Shown here one piece after another: positions 20,818-34,244 of a stretch of 64,000 nt of DNA. Under the pieces are notes generated by a model. It saw only the letters and a list, made by a program, of their open reading frames with translations. It was not told the DNA's origin and made no database searches. Origin of the DNA: an uncultured Pelagibacteraceae bacterium. GTDB lineage: Bacteria; Pseudomonadota; Alphaproteobacteria; Pelagibacterales; Pelagibacteraceae. Positions within the stretch are counted from its first letter, which is position 1. Every line of letters starts with the position of its first letter. The position numbers were made by a program, and so were the translations under genes. Where the stretch lies: NCBI GenBank assembly GCA_902567235.1, contig CACFLX010000003.1, positions 1 to 64,000 on the forward strand, in the 5' to 3' direction.

Positions 20818-21363
20818 GTGGCAGACTTCAAACAAAATTATTTTCAAAGAAGAACTAAAGACAAGGGTCCTAGATCAAATAATAGAATTACTTCGTCAGA
20901 TGTACAAGTGATTACCAATGAAGGAGAAAATTTGGGTATTTTAAATACTGACGAAGCCATAAGAAGAGCAAAGAATGAAGGTTTAGATCTTATTGAAATA
21001 GCGCCAAATGCCAAACCTCCTGTCTGTAAAATAATGGATATGGGTAAATATAAATATGATGCTCAAAAGAAAGCTAATAAAGCTAAAAAAAAACAAAAAA
21101 AAATAGAACTTAAAGAAATTAAACTAAGGCCAGTAACTGAAGTTCACGATTATACATTTAAAATAAAAAATGCACAAAAATTTTTATCAAAAGGAGATAA
21201 GGTAAAATTTACAATAAAATTTAAAGGAAGAGAATTGCAACACTCACATCTTGGAAATGAGCTTATGGACAAAATAAAGAAAGATATGCAAGAAATTGGT
21301 AGGGTTGAGCTGCAGCCAAAGTTTGATGGGAAGCAAATGATAATGGTTATTCAGCCTTTATAG
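20818..21363 (+). CDS. infC: Translation initiation factor IF-3 (GTG start)
   Basis: 181 residues with an N-domain (NNRITSSDVQVITNEGENLG) and a C-domain joined by a lysine-rich linker. IF-3 binds the 30S subunit and controls start-codon and initiator-tRNA selection. The start is GTG, placed directly after the thrS TAA in the same reading frame. No upstream start is possible, and no ATG occurs before about residue 70. An unusual infC start codon is a recurring theme, since E. coli uses AUU for autocontrol; GTG is a milder case. Confidence 0.93.
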   Translation: MADFKQNYFQRRTKDKGPRSNNRITSSDVQVITNEGENLGILNTDEAIRRAKNEGLDLIEIAPNAKPPVCKIMDMGKYKYDAQKKANKAKKKQKKIELKEIKLRPVTEVHDYTFKIKNAQKFLSKGDKVKFTIKFKGRELQHSHLGNELMDKIKKDMQEIGRVELQPKFDGKQMIMVIQPL

Positions 21364-21415
21364 GCAATAATTGATGTTGTAAAATAATTGTATTATTTGT
21401 ATAAACCCTCCAATT

Positions 21416-21622
21416 ATGCCAAAACTAAAAACAAAAAGCTCAGCAAAAAAAAGATTTAAAATAACTGCAAGAGGAAAAGTAGTAATGCCACAAGCAGGGA
21501 AAAGACATGGTATGATAAAAAGAACAAATTCACAAATACGTAAACAAAGAGGTACAACCATAATGTCAAAACAGGATGGTAAAATTGTTAAATCATATAT
21601 GCCTTACAGTTTAAGAGGATAA
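21416..21622 (+). CDS. rpmI: 50S ribosomal protein L35
   Basis: 68 residues, highly basic. The N-terminal [20 protein letters not shown] is the L35 signature and the length is normal. It is part of the large ribosomal subunit. It lies 52 bp after infC and 1 bp before rplT, in the conserved infC-rpmI-rplT operon. Confidence 0.96.
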   Translation: MPKLKTKSSAKKRFKITARGKVVMPQAGKRHGMIKRTNSQIRKQRGTTIMSKQDGKIVKSYMPYSLRG

Positions 21623-21623
21623 A

Positions 21624-21980
21624 ATGGCAAGAGTAAAAAGAGGCGTAACAAGTCACGCCAAACATAAAAAAGTTCTTAAAGCTGTTAAAGGGCAATGGGG
21701 AAGAAGAAAAAATACTATTCGTGTAGCCAGACAAGCTATGGAAAAGGCAATGCAATATGCTTATAGAGATAGAAGAAATAAAAAAAGAGATTTTAAGTCA
21801 TTATGGATACAGAGAATTAATGCTGGAGTAAGATCTGAAGGTTTAACCTACTCAAAATTTATAAATGGGTTAAATAAATCTGGAATAAAAATAGATAGAA
21901 AGATTCTAGCTGAAATAGCATATGACAATCCTGAAGCATTTAAGACAATAGTTAAAAAAGTCCAAGCAGCTCTTACCTAA
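21624..21980 (+). CDS. rplT: 50S ribosomal protein L20
   Basis: 118 residues with the L20 signature [18 protein letters not shown] at the N-terminus and the [11 protein letters not shown] segment. L20 binds 23S rRNA early in 50S assembly, and in some bacteria it represses its own operon through the mRNA. I could not identify an L20-binding mRNA structure here. The gene starts one base after the rpmI stop. Confidence 0.96.
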   Translation: MARVKRGVTSHAKHKKVLKAVKGQWGRRKNTIRVARQAMEKAMQYAYRDRRNKKRDFKSLWIQRINAGVRSEGLTYSKFINGLNKSGIKIDRKILAEIAYDNPEAFKTIVKKVQAALT

Positions 21981-22023
21981 TCTTCACTATTGTTTTTCTT
22001 CTGTTAAGAAATAATCTGTAAAA

Positions 22024-23091
22024 ATGTCGGATTTTGAAAAATTAAAAAATGAATTAAAACTTAAGCTTAATGAAGCCAAAAATTCTCAAGAATTAGATAT
22101 TATAAGAAGTAATATTTTTGGAAAAAATGGTTTGATAAATTCAGAGTTTAAAAAGCTTGGATCATTATCTCCAGAGGATAAAAAAAAAGTAGCTTCAGAA
22201 ATAAATAATGCAAAACAAGAATTAACAAAATTATTTAACAACAAAGTTTTAAAGTTAGAAAATTCCGAAATAGATGAACAGGTTAAAAAAGAAAAGGATG
22301 ATGTTACTCTACCAGAAAAAGATTTTAGAATTGGTAAAATACATCCAGTATCACAAGTAATTGATGAAATTTCATCTATATTTTCAGAAATTGGTTTTAG
22401 TGTTGAAGAGGGCCCTGATGTAGAAAGTGAATATTATAATTTCACATCTCTTAACACACCTGAAAATCATCCTGCGAAAGATATGCATGATACTTTTTAT
22501 CTTGATGAAAATATGAAAATATTATTAAGAACTCATACTTCTCCAGTTCAAGTAAGAACAATGTTAAAAGGGAAACCACCTTTTAAAATTATAGCACCAG
22601 GAAGAACATACAGAAGTGACAGTGACCAAACGCATACTCCTATGTTTCATCAATTAGAAGGACTTCATATTGATAAAAATATAAATATGGGTCATTTAAA
22701 AGGTTGTTTAAATTATTTTGTGAAGGAGTTTTTTGAAGTAGATAAAATTAAAATGAGATTTCGTCCAAGCCATTTTCCATTTACAGAACCCTCAGCCGAA
22801 GTTGATATTGGATATCGTGTTGAAAATAATAAAATTGTAATTGGAGAAGGTGATAAATGGTTAGAAATCCTTGGCTGTGGAATGGTTCATCCTAATGTTT
22901 TAATAAATTCAAAAGTTGATCCAAAAAAATACCAAGGATTTGCATTTGGAATAGGTATAGACAGGTTAGCAATGCTTAAATATGGAATTAATGATTTAAG
23001 GTCATTCTTTGAATGTGATTTTAGATGGTTAAATTATTATGGTTTCGATCCCTTAGATGTTCCGACAAATTATAGAGGTTTAAGTAAATGA
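22024..23091 (+). CDS. pheS: Phenylalanyl-tRNA synthetase alpha subunit
   Basis: 355 residues with an N-terminal coiled coil and a class II catalytic domain. The catalytic domain contains [19 protein letters not shown] and the C-terminal glycine-rich motif 3 [17 protein letters not shown]. It is the catalytic subunit of the alpha2-beta2 enzyme that charges tRNA-Phe. Its stop overlaps the pheT start by 4 bp (ATGA), consistent with balanced translation of the two subunits. A tRNA-Phe gene lies elsewhere in the window (54097). Confidence 0.96.
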   Translation: MSDFEKLKNELKLKLNEAKNSQELDIIRSNIFGKNGLINSEFKKLGSLSPEDKKKVASEINNAKQELTKLFNNKVLKLENSEIDEQVKKEKDDVTLPEKDFRIGKIHPVSQVIDEISSIFSEIGFSVEEGPDVESEYYNFTSLNTPENHPAKDMHDTFYLDENMKILLRTHTSPVQVRTMLKGKPPFKIIAPGRTYRSDSDQTHTPMFHQLEGLHIDKNINMGHLKGCLNYFVKEFFEVDKIKMRFRPSHFPFTEPSAEVDIGYRVENNKIVIGEGDKWLEILGCGMVHPNVLINSKVDPKKYQGFAFGIGIDRLAMLKYGINDLRSFFECDFRWLNYYGFDPLDVPTNYRGLSK

Positions 23092-25436
23092 AATTTACAA
23101 GAGATTGGCTTAAAGAACACTTAAAAACAAATAAGTCTGAAGCACAAATTATTGAAAAATTAAATCATACAGGTTTAGAAGTTGAAAAAGTTGAACCTGT
23201 AAAAAATGAATTGAGTGATTTTGTTGTTGCAAAAATAATTAAATCTGAAAAGCATCCAAATGCGGATAGATTAAAATTATGTCACGTTGATATTGGAAAA
23301 AAAGAATTAGTAAAAGTTGTTTGTGGAGGTCCAAATGCAAAAGAAAATTTATTAACCGTTTATGCTCCACCAGGTTCAGTAATTCCAAAAAATAATATGA
23401 AATTAGAAATTTCCAAAATAAGAGGAGAAACTTCTTATGGTATGCTTTGTTCAGAGGCAGAACTTAATTTATCGAATGAAAGTGAGGGTATTATTGAATT
23501 AAATCAAAATTATAAAAAAAAAGTAGGCAAAAACTACTTTGAGAGTAATTCAGATAATGTAATTGAGCTATCTATAACTCCAAATAGACCAGATTGTTTA
23601 GGGATTAGAGGCATAGCAAGGGATCTTTCCGCAAGTGGATTTGGAAAATTAATAGAAAATAAAAATATTAAAATAAAAAAGAATGGTAAACAAACTTTAA
23701 AAGTAAAAATAGAAAAAAGTAAAAACCAAGCATGTTCCTTATTTGGGAGTTGTTTAATTAAAAATATAAAAAACAAAGAAAGTCCAGATTGGTTAAAAGA
23801 AAGAATTATTTCATTAGGTTTAAGACCTATATCAGCAGTGGTTGATGTAACAAACTATGTGATGTTTGACTTAAATAGACCTCTTCACGCTTATGATGTG
23901 GATAAAATAAAAAAAGGAATAATTGTAAGAAATTCTAAAAAAGGAGAAAAATTTAAAGCTCTAGATAATAAAGATTATAGTTTAGATGATGACATGTGTG
24001 TTATTTCTGACCATGAGGGTGTATTAGGCTTAGGAGGAATAATTGGAGGTATAAGGTCGGGAACAGAATTAAATACAAAAAATATTTTGCTGGAATCAGC
24101 ATTTTTTGATCCAGAAATTACTAGAAAAACTGCAAAAAAATTACAATTAAACAGTGATGCAAAGTTTAGATTTGAAAGAGGGATTGACCCAAATTCTATT
24201 CAAATAGGATTAGACAAAGCCTCTGAAATGATAATTAAAATTTGTGGAGGAGAGGTTTCAAGATCAGATATTCAATCAACAAAGAAATTAGAAAATAAAA
24301 AAATATTATTTGATCCAACTCTTGCATCTAAAACTATTGGAATAAAATTAAAAAATAAAGAAATAATTAATATTTTAGAAGAATTAGGTTTTAAAATAAA
24401 AAAAAAAGGTAAAAATCTTAGTGTAGAAATCCCAAGCTGGAGACCAGACATACATGGACAAATTGATCTAGTTGAAGAGATTATAAGAATAAAAGGATTT
24501 GATAAAATTCAATCTATAGAACCTGAAAGAAAAAGATTAAAACCAACTTTAGATTTTTTTCAAAGGCACTTCCATTTGGCTCAGAGGTCTGTAGCCTCAA
24601 AAGGGTATCTAGAAACAATAACATGGTCATTTACTGATGAAAAAATCAATAATAACTTTAAAGAAAATGTTGAAGAAATAAAAATTGTTAACCCAATAAG
24701 CTCTGATTTAAATGTTTTAAGAAATTCACTTTATCCAAATCTAATTTTTTTCTTAAAAAAAAATATTGATAGAGGTTTTGAAAATCAGTCATTATTTGAA
24801 ATTGGACCCTCTTTCATTGGTAAGAAGCCTGGAGAACAAATAACAGTTGTTTGTGGTGTGCGAAAAGAAAATGAAATAGATATTTTTGATATAAAAAAGG
24901 ACTTAGTGCAAACTTTAGTTGAACTGGGCATAGATAGAAAAGAAACTAAAATAGATATTGATACTCCAAGCTACTATCACCCAGGAAGATCTGGTTCGAT
25001 AAAAACAAAAAATGATCAAAGTTTAATAGCTTATTTTGGTCAAATTCATCCAAAAATAGTTGATAATATTTATGGGTTTGAGATTTTCTTAGAAAATTTA
25101 GTTAAATATAAAACAAAAAACAAAAAAGAAAAACCAACAATTGCTTTTTCAGATTATCAAAAATCAGAAAGAGATTTTGCTTTTGTTGTTCAAAAAGATT
25201 TTCAAGCACAAGTTTTAATAGAAATTATTTCAAATGTTGATAAGTCACTGATTAAAAATGTTAAAATTTTTGATGTTTATGAAGGGGAAAATATTCCAAC
25301 AGATAAAAAATCAATAGCTTTAAAAGTTACAATTCAGTCAGACTCTAAAACTTTGAATGAAAAAGATTTAAATGAAATTTCTCGAAAAATTATTTTAAAC
25401 GTTGAAGAAAAAGCTAGTGCAAAATTAAGATCATAA
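23088..25436 (+). CDS. pheT: Phenylalanyl-tRNA synthetase beta subunit
   Basis: 782 residues, close to the usual ~800. It has an N-terminal tRNA-binding (EMAP-like) domain at about 39-150 ([20 protein letters not shown]), B3/B4 editing, B5, catalytic-like core, and a C-terminal ferredoxin-fold anticodon-binding domain (from about 690). It provides tRNA binding and proofreading for the PheRS heterotetramer. It overlaps lepA by one base (TAATG). Confidence 0.96.
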   Translation: MKFTRDWLKEHLKTNKSEAQIIEKLNHTGLEVEKVEPVKNELSDFVVAKIIKSEKHPNADRLKLCHVDIGKKELVKVVCGGPNAKENLLTVYAPPGSVIPKNNMKLEISKIRGETSYGMLCSEAELNLSNESEGIIELNQNYKKKVGKNYFESNSDNVIELSITPNRPDCLGIRGIARDLSASGFGKLIENKNIKIKKNGKQTLKVKIEKSKNQACSLFGSCLIKNIKNKESPDWLKERIISLGLRPISAVVDVTNYVMFDLNRPLHAYDVDKIKKGIIVRNSKKGEKFKALDNKDYSLDDDMCVISDHEGVLGLGGIIGGIRSGTELNTKNILLESAFFDPEITRKTAKKLQLNSDAKFRFERGIDPNSIQIGLDKASEMIIKICGGEVSRSDIQSTKKLENKKILFDPTLASKTIGIKLKNKEIINILEELGFKIKKKGKNLSVEIPSWRPDIHGQIDLVEEIIRIKGFDKIQSIEPERKRLKPTLDFFQRHFHLAQRSVASKGYLETITWSFTDEKINNNFKENVEEIKIVNPISSDLNVLRNSLYPNLIFFLKKNIDRGFENQSLFEIGPSFIGKKPGEQITVVCGVRKENEIDIFDIKKDLVQTLVELGIDRKETKIDIDTPSYYHPGRSGSIKTKNDQSLIAYFGQIHPKIVDNIYGFEIFLENLVKYKTKNKKEKPTIAFSDYQKSERDFAFVVQKDFQAQVLIEIISNVDKSLIKNVKIFDVYEGENIPTDKKSIALKVTIQSDSKTLNEKDLNEISRKIILNVEEKASAKLRS

Positions 25437-27244
25437 TGAGCGAAATTGATAATATTAGAAATTTTGCAATTATTGCTCATATTGATCATGGAAAATCAAC
25501 TATAGCTGATAGATTAATTCATAAGTGTGGTGGACTAACTGAAAGAGAAATGAAAGCTCAAGTTTTAGATTCAATGGATATTGAAAGAGAAAGGGGAATT
25601 ACCATTAAAGCCCAGACTGTAAAATTAAATTATACATCAAAAAGTGGAAAAAAGTTTATTTTGAATATAATTGATACCCCGGGACATGTAGATTTTAGCT
25701 ATGAAGTAAGTAGATCACTTTATGCTTGTGAGGGATCAATATTGATTGTTGACAGCACTCAGGGTGTAGAGGCGCAAACTTTAGCAAATGTTTATCAGGC
25801 TTTGGATATTAATCATGAAATTATTCCTGTTCTTAATAAAACTGATCTACCTGCTTCTGATTTAGATAAAACGAATAAACAAATCGAAGAAGTAATTGGA
25901 ATTGATACTTCAAATGCAGTTCCATGTTCTGGAAAAACTGGCGAAGGTATAGATGAAATTTTAGAAAAAATAATAGAAGTTCTTCCTGGACCAAAGGGTA
26001 TAAAAAATGAAAAATTAAAGTGTTTATTAGTTGATAGTTGGTACGATTCATATTTAGGAGTTGTGATATTGGTAAGAGTTATTGATGGCAAAATTTTAAA
26101 AAATATGAAAATTAAAATGATGTCTACAAATCAAGAATATATTATAGAGAAGGTTGGTGTCTTTACTCCCAAGCCAAAAGATATAAATGAGCTTAATGCT
26201 GGTGAAATTGGATTTATTACAACAGGGATTAAAGTATTATCTGATACCAAGGTAGGGGATACTATTTGTGATGCTTCTAATCCGCTGCAAGATGCTTTAC
26301 CGGGTTTTAAACCAAGTAAACCAGTTGTTTTCTGTGGACTATTTCCAGTTGATAGTTCTGAGTATCAAAAATTAAAAGATGGACTTGCTAAACTTCAATT
26401 AAATGATGCTAGTTTTTCATTTGAGCCGGAATCTTCATCCGCATTAGGATTAGGTTTTAGATGTGGATTTTTGGGTTTATTACATTTAGAAATTATAACA
26501 GAAAGATTAGAGAGAGAATTTGATATAAATCTTTTAACTACAACACCCGGTGTAGTTTATAAATTACACATGAACAATGGTGAAATAAAAGACTTACAAA
26601 ATCCTTCAAGTTTACCAAACCCTACACTTATAAAATTTATTGAGGAGCCATGGATAAAAGCAACAATAATAACGCCAGATCAATATTTAGGGTCAATAAT
26701 AAAAATTTGTCAAAATAAAAGAGGTGTACAAAAAAATCTTACTTATTCTGGTAACAGAGCAGTAATAAACTATGAGCTTCCATTAAATGAAGTTGTTTTT
26801 GATTTTAACGATAGACTAAAATCTATGACAAGTGGATATGCAAGTTTTGATTATGAAATCATAGGTCACAAAGAAGGAGACCTAGTCAAAATGGGTATAT
26901 TAGTTAATTCTGAACCAGTTGATGCTTTGGCTATGATGGTACATAAAGATTTTGCACAATCAATCGGTAGAGAAGTTTGTGAAAAATTAAAAGACTTAAT
27001 TCCAAAACACAATTTTATGATTCCTGTGCAAGCAGCGATAGGAGGAAAAATAATTGCAAGGGAAACAATTAAAGGATTTAAAAAAGATGTTTTAACAAAA
27101 ATTCATGGTGGTGGTGCGAGAGACAGAAAAAGAAAACTTTTAGACAAGCAAAAAAAAGGTAAAGCTAGATCAAAACAATTTGGAAAAGTTGAAATTCCAC
27201 AAGAGGCATTTATTGGTGTCCTAAAAATTAGTAAAGAGAATTAA
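25436..27244 (+). CDS. lepA: Elongation factor 4 (LepA)
   Basis: 602 residues, normal length. The GTPase motifs are [14 protein letters not shown] (G1), DTPGHVDF (G3) and NKTDLP (G4). EF-G-like domains follow, with the LepA-specific C-terminal domain ending in [20 protein letters not shown]. It is a ribosome-associated GTPase linked to translation initiation and back-translocation. It is the last gene of the translation block and begins within the pheT stop codon. Confidence 0.96.
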   Translation: MSEIDNIRNFAIIAHIDHGKSTIADRLIHKCGGLTEREMKAQVLDSMDIERERGITIKAQTVKLNYTSKSGKKFILNIIDTPGHVDFSYEVSRSLYACEGSILIVDSTQGVEAQTLANVYQALDINHEIIPVLNKTDLPASDLDKTNKQIEEVIGIDTSNAVPCSGKTGEGIDEILEKIIEVLPGPKGIKNEKLKCLLVDSWYDSYLGVVILVRVIDGKILKNMKIKMMSTNQEYIIEKVGVFTPKPKDINELNAGEIGFITTGIKVLSDTKVGDTICDASNPLQDALPGFKPSKPVVFCGLFPVDSSEYQKLKDGLAKLQLNDASFSFEPESSSALGLGFRCGFLGLLHLEIITERLEREFDINLLTTTPGVVYKLHMNNGEIKDLQNPSSLPNPTLIKFIEEPWIKATIITPDQYLGSIIKICQNKRGVQKNLTYSGNRAVINYELPLNEVVFDFNDRLKSMTSGYASFDYEIIGHKEGDLVKMGILVNSEPVDALAMMVHKDFAQSIGREVCEKLKDLIPKHNFMIPVQAAIGGKIIARETIKGFKKDVLTKIHGGGARDRKRKLLDKQKKGKARSKQFGKVEIPQEAFIGVLKISKEN

Positions 27245-27248
27245 TTAG

Positions 27249-28058
27249 ATGAAAAAGAATAAAATTTTTGACTGCATAACATTTTATGATGAAAATTTAA
27301 TTACAAATGCAAGAATTGAAATTTTAAATAAGCACGTTGATTACTTTATAATTTGTGAGTCTAGATATGATCACAAAGGTAATAAAAAAGAAATAAATTT
27401 TAATCTAGAAAATAAGAATTATGAAAAAAAGGTTAGACATTTAATAATTGATAAAAATTTTCCTGATGTCTCCAATGGATGGAAAGTTGAGGAATTTCAA
27501 AGAGATTATATATTAAACGGCCTAAAAGATGCATCAGAAAATGATATAATTTTATATTCAGACTCAGACGAAATTCCAAATCCAATCAAAATAAGTAATT
27601 TAGAATTAAATAAAAAATATGCAATTTTTATGCAAAAATTTTTTGTTTATAAATTAAACGTTTTCAATAAATATGAGTCGCCCTGGGAAGGCACAAGGGC
27701 TTGCAAAAAAAAAGATCTTAAAAGTGTAAATTTTTTAAGAAAAAAAATATTGAAAAAAAATTTAAATAAACCATTCTGGAAATTTAGTTTAGAGAAAAAT
27801 ATTCAAATAATTAATGATGGCGGATGGCACTTTAATAATTTATATTCTCCTTATAAAATATCAAAAAAATTGCAAACATTTCAGCATTCTGAGTTTGAAG
27901 CAAAAGAATTTTCTTCAGTAGATTTAATTAAAAGTAAAATAGAAAAGTTAGAGGATTTATTTGGAAGAAATCATAAATATGAGAAAGTTGTTATCAACAA
28001 TGAATATCCAGAATATATTTTAAATAATTTAGATTTATTTAAAGAACATATTTTGTAA
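27249..28058 (+). CDS. GT17-like (N-acetylglucosaminyltransferase-family) glycosyltransferase
   Basis: 269 residues. The opening IFDCITFYDENLITNARIEI and the region IILYSDSDEIPNP (a DxD-type motif, about 99-111) match the glycosyltransferase family 17 fold, named after eukaryotic beta-1,4-GlcNAc transferases and found in many bacterial surface-glycan clusters. No membrane segment is visible. The gene starts 4 bp after lepA and is followed by tRNA-Ser and a methyltransferase, which together look like an accessory insertion between housekeeping genes. Family call is good; substrate unknown. Confidence 0.75.
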   Translation: MKKNKIFDCITFYDENLITNARIEILNKHVDYFIICESRYDHKGNKKEINFNLENKNYEKKVRHLIIDKNFPDVSNGWKVEEFQRDYILNGLKDASENDIILYSDSDEIPNPIKISNLELNKKYAIFMQKFFVYKLNVFNKYESPWEGTRACKKKDLKSVNFLRKKILKKNLNKPFWKFSLEKNIQIINDGGWHFNNLYSPYKISKKLQTFQHSEFEAKEFSSVDLIKSKIEKLEDLFGRNHKYEKVVINNEYPEYILNNLDLFKEHIL

Positions 28059-28072
28059 TAAGTTTATAATTT

Positions 28073-28162
28073 GGAGAGGTGGCCGAGTGGTTTAAGGCGC
28101 ACGCTTGGAAAGTGTGTGTACCCTCACAGGTACCGTGGGTTCGAATCCCACTCTCTCCGCCA
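28073..28162 (+). tRNA. tRNA-Ser (anticodon GGA)
   Basis: A 90-nt class II tRNA with encoded CCA. The acceptor is GGAGAGG/TCTCTCC, the anticodon loop CTTGGAAAG contains GGA, the variable arm is long (gtgtaccctcacaggtac), and the T loop is TTCGAAT. It decodes UCC/UCU. It lies between two accessory-type genes, a position often used by integrating elements. Confidence 0.95.
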
Positions 28163-28207
28163 ATTATTATGTTGATAAATTAGTTAATTCAAAATATTTC
28201 TTCTTTA

Positions 28208-28903
28208 ATGATGATATTTAATAAAATATTATTTTTAATAAGATCAAAAGCGAGTTTCTATATAATTTTAATTTTTTTTAAAACTAAAATAATAAATATA
28301 TTTATTAAAAAAAAAATAAAAGAAAGTAAAAAAGAAAATGCAATATTTTTAAAAAAAAAAAGTATCACTACTGATTATTTTTCTAGTCATGCACATAATT
28401 TTTATGAAATTTTAAAGAAATTTAATAAATTTAATTATTTAGAAATTGGGAGCTTTGAGGGCAATTCAGCAATGTTTGTTGCAAGAAATTTTTTAAATTC
28501 AAAAATATATTGTATTGATAGCTGGCAGGGAGATGAAGAATATTATGATCTAGAATTTGAAAGAATTGAAGAAAATTTCGATAAAAATACTTCAGAATTT
28601 CAAAATATAATGAAGTTAAAAACTTTAAGTGATGATTTTTTTAAAAATAATAAGGTAAAATTTGATGCTATTTATATAGACGGTTATCACAAAGGATCCC
28701 AGGTATTTAAAGATTTTAAAAATTCATGGCAAACACTTAATGTTGGAGGAATATTAATTTTTGATGATTATATATGGAAATTTTTCTCAAAAATTGAGGA
28801 CAATCCTTGCTATGCAATTAATAAATATTTTAATGAAATTAGTAAAAATATAAAAGTTCTGAAAGTTTCAAATTCTCAGCTTTTTATACAAAAAACAGAT
28901 TAG
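28208..28903 (+). CDS. Class I SAM-dependent methyltransferase (Methyltransf_24-like)
   Basis: 231 residues. After a hydrophobic N-terminus (about 8-30) the protein shows YLEIGSFEGNSAMFVARN (SAM-binding motif I), YCIDSWQGDEEYYD, and DAIYIDGYHKGSQVFKDF. This is the layout of small methyltransferases found in glycan and secondary-metabolite clusters. The start is one of two tandem ATGs. Next to a GT17-like enzyme it could modify a surface sugar. Specific substrate unknown. Confidence 0.7.
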   Translation: MMIFNKILFLIRSKASFYIILIFFKTKIINIFIKKKIKESKKENAIFLKKKSITTDYFSSHAHNFYEILKKFNKFNYLEIGSFEGNSAMFVARNFLNSKIYCIDSWQGDEEYYDLEFERIEENFDKNTSEFQNIMKLKTLSDDFFKNNKVKFDAIYIDGYHKGSQVFKDFKNSWQTLNVGGILIFDDYIWKFFSKIEDNPCYAINKYFNEISKNIKVLKVSNSQLFIQKTD

Positions 28904-29076
28904 AATAATTAATTAATTAAGATTCTTAAAACTATAAGAAAATTTTAACAAGAAAGCCCAATTATATAAAAAAATTAAAAAGTATAATAAAAAAAATTAA
29001 TTGAACTTATAATTATTATATATCAACATTAATTTGACCATTCTTCTCAGGTTGATTTTAATTATGCTAAAAAAAA

Positions 29077-29085
29077 TGCTATAAT
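29077..29085 (+). promoter_or_regulatory. Candidate extended -10 promoter for gyrB
   Basis: TGCTATAAT lies 25 bp before the gyrB ATG, after a 200-bp AT-rich gap that holds no other gene. The TG dinucleotide one base before a perfect TATAAT fits an extended -10 element. The hexamer at -35 (TTTAAT at 17-bp spacing) is weak. Placement is by eye. Confidence 0.45.
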
Positions 29086-29089
29086 TTAA

Positions 29090-31162
<2,073 letters not shown>

Positions 31163-31164
31163 TA

Positions 31165-32451
31165 ATGGAGTTTATCAAAGGTTCAAAAATATTTTCTTTA
31201 AATAAATCGACATATATAAATTTAAGATGGATTGCATATTCTGGACAATTAGTTGCAATTTTAATAGTAGAATTTTTTTTACAATTTAGTTTTAATTATT
31301 TTATATGCATCTCAATAATTGGTTTTAGTATTTTAACTAATTTATTTTTACAATTTAAAATAAAAGATAACCAATTAAATAATGTTACTTCAACGATATA
31401 CTTAACTTACGATATACTACAGTTAGGAATATTATTTTTTTTTACTGGAGGATTAACTAATCCATTTATATTTTTAATAATTATACCCGCTGTATTTTCT
31501 TCTCAGTATTTACATTTTTACAGCTCAATTATTCTTGTAATGATAATAATTTTAGTTTTATTTATATTAAGTTTTTACTACTATGATTTGCCTCATCCTG
31601 GTGAATTACATTTTCATGTTCCTAATTATTATTTTTTTGCCATTCCTACATCTATTATTATAGGTTTAATATTTCTGGTATATTTTGGTTTTAAATTTGG
31701 AGAAGAAAGTAGAATTAGAAAAAAAGCATATGATAAAATTCAAGAAATAATGGCCAAGGAAAGTGAACTTGTTTCTTTAGGTGGACAAGCGGCAGCAGCA
31801 GCACACTCACTTGGTACACCCCTTTCTACAATTTTGTTAACTTCAAATGAAATAAAAAAAGAATTTGGAAATAATCACAAAATTATTAAAGATTTGGACT
31901 TATTAGTTAGTCAAAGTAATAGATGTAGAGAAATACTTAAAAAATTGACTTTAAAACCGAAGATTGAAGATGAATTTTTAAATACCAATCTTTCTTTAAG
32001 TGATTATGTGCAAGAAATTGTTAGGTCATATAAAGAAATAAGTAAAAAAAATTTTTTAGTTAATTTAGATAATTACAATATTTCAATAAATTTAAATAAA
32101 TCTCTTGAAATTATTTATGGATTAAGAAATTTTATTGGAAATGCCAATAAATTTAGTGAGAAAAAAATAGAAATATTTTTAATTAGCAACAAAAAATCAA
32201 CAATTATAAAAATTATAGATGATGGACCAGGTTTCCCAAAAGACTTAATTGATAAACATAGATTGGGTGAACCCTATATTAGAACAACTGATCAAGCAAA
32301 CATTTCAAAATATGGATTAGGACTTGGAACTTTTATTGGAAAAACTTTATTAGAAAAGAATTTTGCAGATATAAATTTTAATAATTCTATCGAGACCGGC
32401 GGAGCAGAAGTTATAATAAAATGGGAAAATAAAGATTTAAAAACAATTTAA
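31165..32451 (+). CDS. regB: RegB/PrrB/ActS-type redox-responsive sensor histidine kinase
   Basis: 428 residues. Six hydrophobic segments (about 20-180) include the [17 protein letters not shown] stretch, a RegB hallmark (quinone-sensing loop). The H-box [14 protein letters not shown] has the phospho-acceptor His near 213. A conserved cysteine in RCREIL (near 254) corresponds to the redox-sensitive Cys of RegB. The HATPase domain ends the protein ([23 protein letters not shown]). RegB homologues signal respiratory redox state to RegA. No RegA-type regulator is adjacent; the gene follows gyrB by 2 bp and converges with cobT. Confidence 0.85.
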   Translation: MEFIKGSKIFSLNKSTYINLRWIAYSGQLVAILIVEFFLQFSFNYFICISIIGFSILTNLFLQFKIKDNQLNNVTSTIYLTYDILQLGILFFFTGGLTNPFIFLIIIPAVFSSQYLHFYSSIILVMIIILVLFILSFYYYDLPHPGELHFHVPNYYFFAIPTSIIIGLIFLVYFGFKFGEESRIRKKAYDKIQEIMAKESELVSLGGQAAAAAHSLGTPLSTILLTSNEIKKEFGNNHKIIKDLDLLVSQSNRCREILKKLTLKPKIEDEFLNTNLSLSDYVQEIVRSYKEISKKNFLVNLDNYNISINLNKSLEIIYGLRNFIGNANKFSEKKIEIFLISNKKSTIIKIIDDGPGFPKDLIDKHRLGEPYIRTTDQANISKYGLGLGTFIGKTLLEKNFADINFNNSIETGGAEVIIKWENKDLKTI

Positions 32452-34244
32452 TGAAGCTTCTTTCTATTTTCAAATAAGCCACTTAATTGTCCAATCATTA
32501 CATCACCTAGTTCTTGTACATCAGTAATTTTAATTGCTTTTTTGTAATATCGAGAAACATCATGCCCTATTCCAATTGCTAGAATTTCTATGTCACTTTT
32601 GTTTTCAATATTTTTTACAGTTTTTTTAAGGTGCTTTTCTAAAAAATCTCCAGAATTTACTGAAAGAGTTGAGTCATCAACTGGAGCACCATCAGAAATT
32701 ACCATTAATATTTTTCTTTCCTCTTTTCTTTTTTTTAATCTACTAAATGCCCAGGATATTGCTTCACCGTCAATATTTTCTTTTAATATTCCTTCTTTAA
32801 GCATTAGGCCTAAATTTTTTTTGGATTGTCTCCAATGTGTATCGGCACTTTTATAAATTATATGTCTTAAGTCATTAAGTCTTCCAGGATTTTTTGGTTT
32901 ATTATTTTTATTCCATTCTTCTCTACTTTTTCCACCTTTCCAATTTTTTGTAGTAAAACCTAATATTTCTACTTTGACAGAACATCTTTCTAAAGTTCTA
33001 GATAATATATCTGCACAAATAGCTGCAATAGTTATTGGTCTTCCTCTCATAGAACCTGAGTTATCAATTAGAAGAGTAACAACTGTATCTTTAAATTCTA
33101 AATCTTTTTCTTTTTTAAAAGATAATGAATTTTGAGGATCAATTATTATTCTAGTTAATTTTGAACTATCCAATAGGCCTTCTTCCAAATCAAACTCCCA
33201 AGCTCTATTTTGTTTTGCAAGTAATTGTCTTTGAAGTTTATTTGCTAATTTTGTAATTAAATCTTGGAAGCTTGTAAGTTGTTGATCTAAATTTTTTCTT
33301 AGTTTTGATATTTCTTCATTAGTTTCAAGTGTTTCAGCTTTAGCTATTTCATCAAATTTGTTTGTATAAATAAGATATTCTTTATCTCCAGTATTTTTAC
33401 TAATTTTTTGAATAACTTTTTCCGAACTTTGTTTATTAGAATCTGTATCTACTAGTTGTTCATTCAAAACAGATTCGTTTAAATCATAGTCTCCATCAAG
33501 GCCATTTTGATCCTCTTCTTCCTGCCTTTTTTCTTGTTCATCATTGGCTTTATTTTGATCATTCTGATCATTATTATCTGGATTTTCATTTTCTTGATTT
33601 TCTTGATTTTTATCATCATTATCTGAATCAAAAATTTCCATTTGTTGTAAAATTTCAGATAGTTTTGAACCATAATTATCTTGATTTTCAATATTTTTGT
33701 TTAAATAATTTAAATGTTTTTCAAAAGATAATTTGAAATCTTTTTCCCAATAACTTAATATTTTTTCAGAAAATGAGTTAAGCTTAATATCTAAGAAATT
33801 TTTTAACATGTAAAGCTCAAAAGCTTCTGCTATTGGCACATCATTTTTTGATTTAAGTTGGTCTTTTCTCTTAAGTATAATTTTATTAGAATAATTATCT
33901 TTTAAATTTTTAGAAATACCCTTCAATATTTTTGTACCAAGAATTTCATATCTTATTCTTTCAGAAATATCATAAAGGACTTTACAAGAAGATTTTTTTG
34001 GTAGATTTTTTTGATAAATTTCTATATTTGAAAATTTTCTTTTTAAAGCTTCAGAATCAGTTTCAGCTCTTAATTTAATGTAATCTTGTTTAGTATTTAG
34101 ATTATCAAGCTCAAAAAAATTATAGTTTTTTGAACTTGAGTTTTTATTTATTTCTTTTTCTAATTTATAGTCGTCAGAAATTACTTTTACTGTTGAAATT
34201 AGAGCCTGTTTAAATTTTTCTTTAAAATTATCTTCTTTATTCAT
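32448..34244 (-). CDS. cobT: CobT-like cobaltochelatase subunit (VWA protein)
   Basis: 598 residues. The N-terminal half is CobT-specific. A long acidic Asn/Asp/Gln/Glu-rich stretch (about 200-290) separates it from a C-terminal von Willebrand A domain with the MIDAS motif DNSGSMRG (about 390). CobT partners the AAA+ ATPase CobS and, in the aerobic B12 pathway, the large subunit CobN to insert cobalt. The gene overlaps the cobS stop by one base. No cobN or other B12 gene is present in the window, so the actual client of this CobST pair is open. Confidence 0.85.
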   Translation of the reverse strand: MNKEDNFKEKFKQALISTVKVISDDYKLEKEINKNSSSKNYNFFELDNLNTKQDYIKLRAETDSEALKRKFSNIEIYQKNLPKKSSCKVLYDISERIRYEILGTKILKGISKNLKDNYSNKIILKRKDQLKSKNDVPIAEAFELYMLKNFLDIKLNSFSEKILSYWEKDFKLSFEKHLNYLNKNIENQDNYGSKLSEILQQMEIFDSDNDDKNQENQENENPDNNDQNDQNKANDEQEKRQEEEDQNGLDGDYDLNESVLNEQLVDTDSNKQSSEKVIQKISKNTGDKEYLIYTNKFDEIAKAETLETNEEISKLRKNLDQQLTSFQDLITKLANKLQRQLLAKQNRAWEFDLEEGLLDSSKLTRIIIDPQNSLSFKKEKDLEFKDTVVTLLIDNSGSMRGRPITIAAICADILSRTLERCSVKVEILGFTTKNWKGGKSREEWNKNNKPKNPGRLNDLRHIIYKSADTHWRQSKKNLGLMLKEGILKENIDGEAISWAFSRLKKRKEERKILMVISDGAPVDDSTLSVNSGDFLEKHLKKTVKNIENKSDIEILAIGIGHDVSRYYKKAIKITDVQELGDVMIGQLSGLFENRKKLH

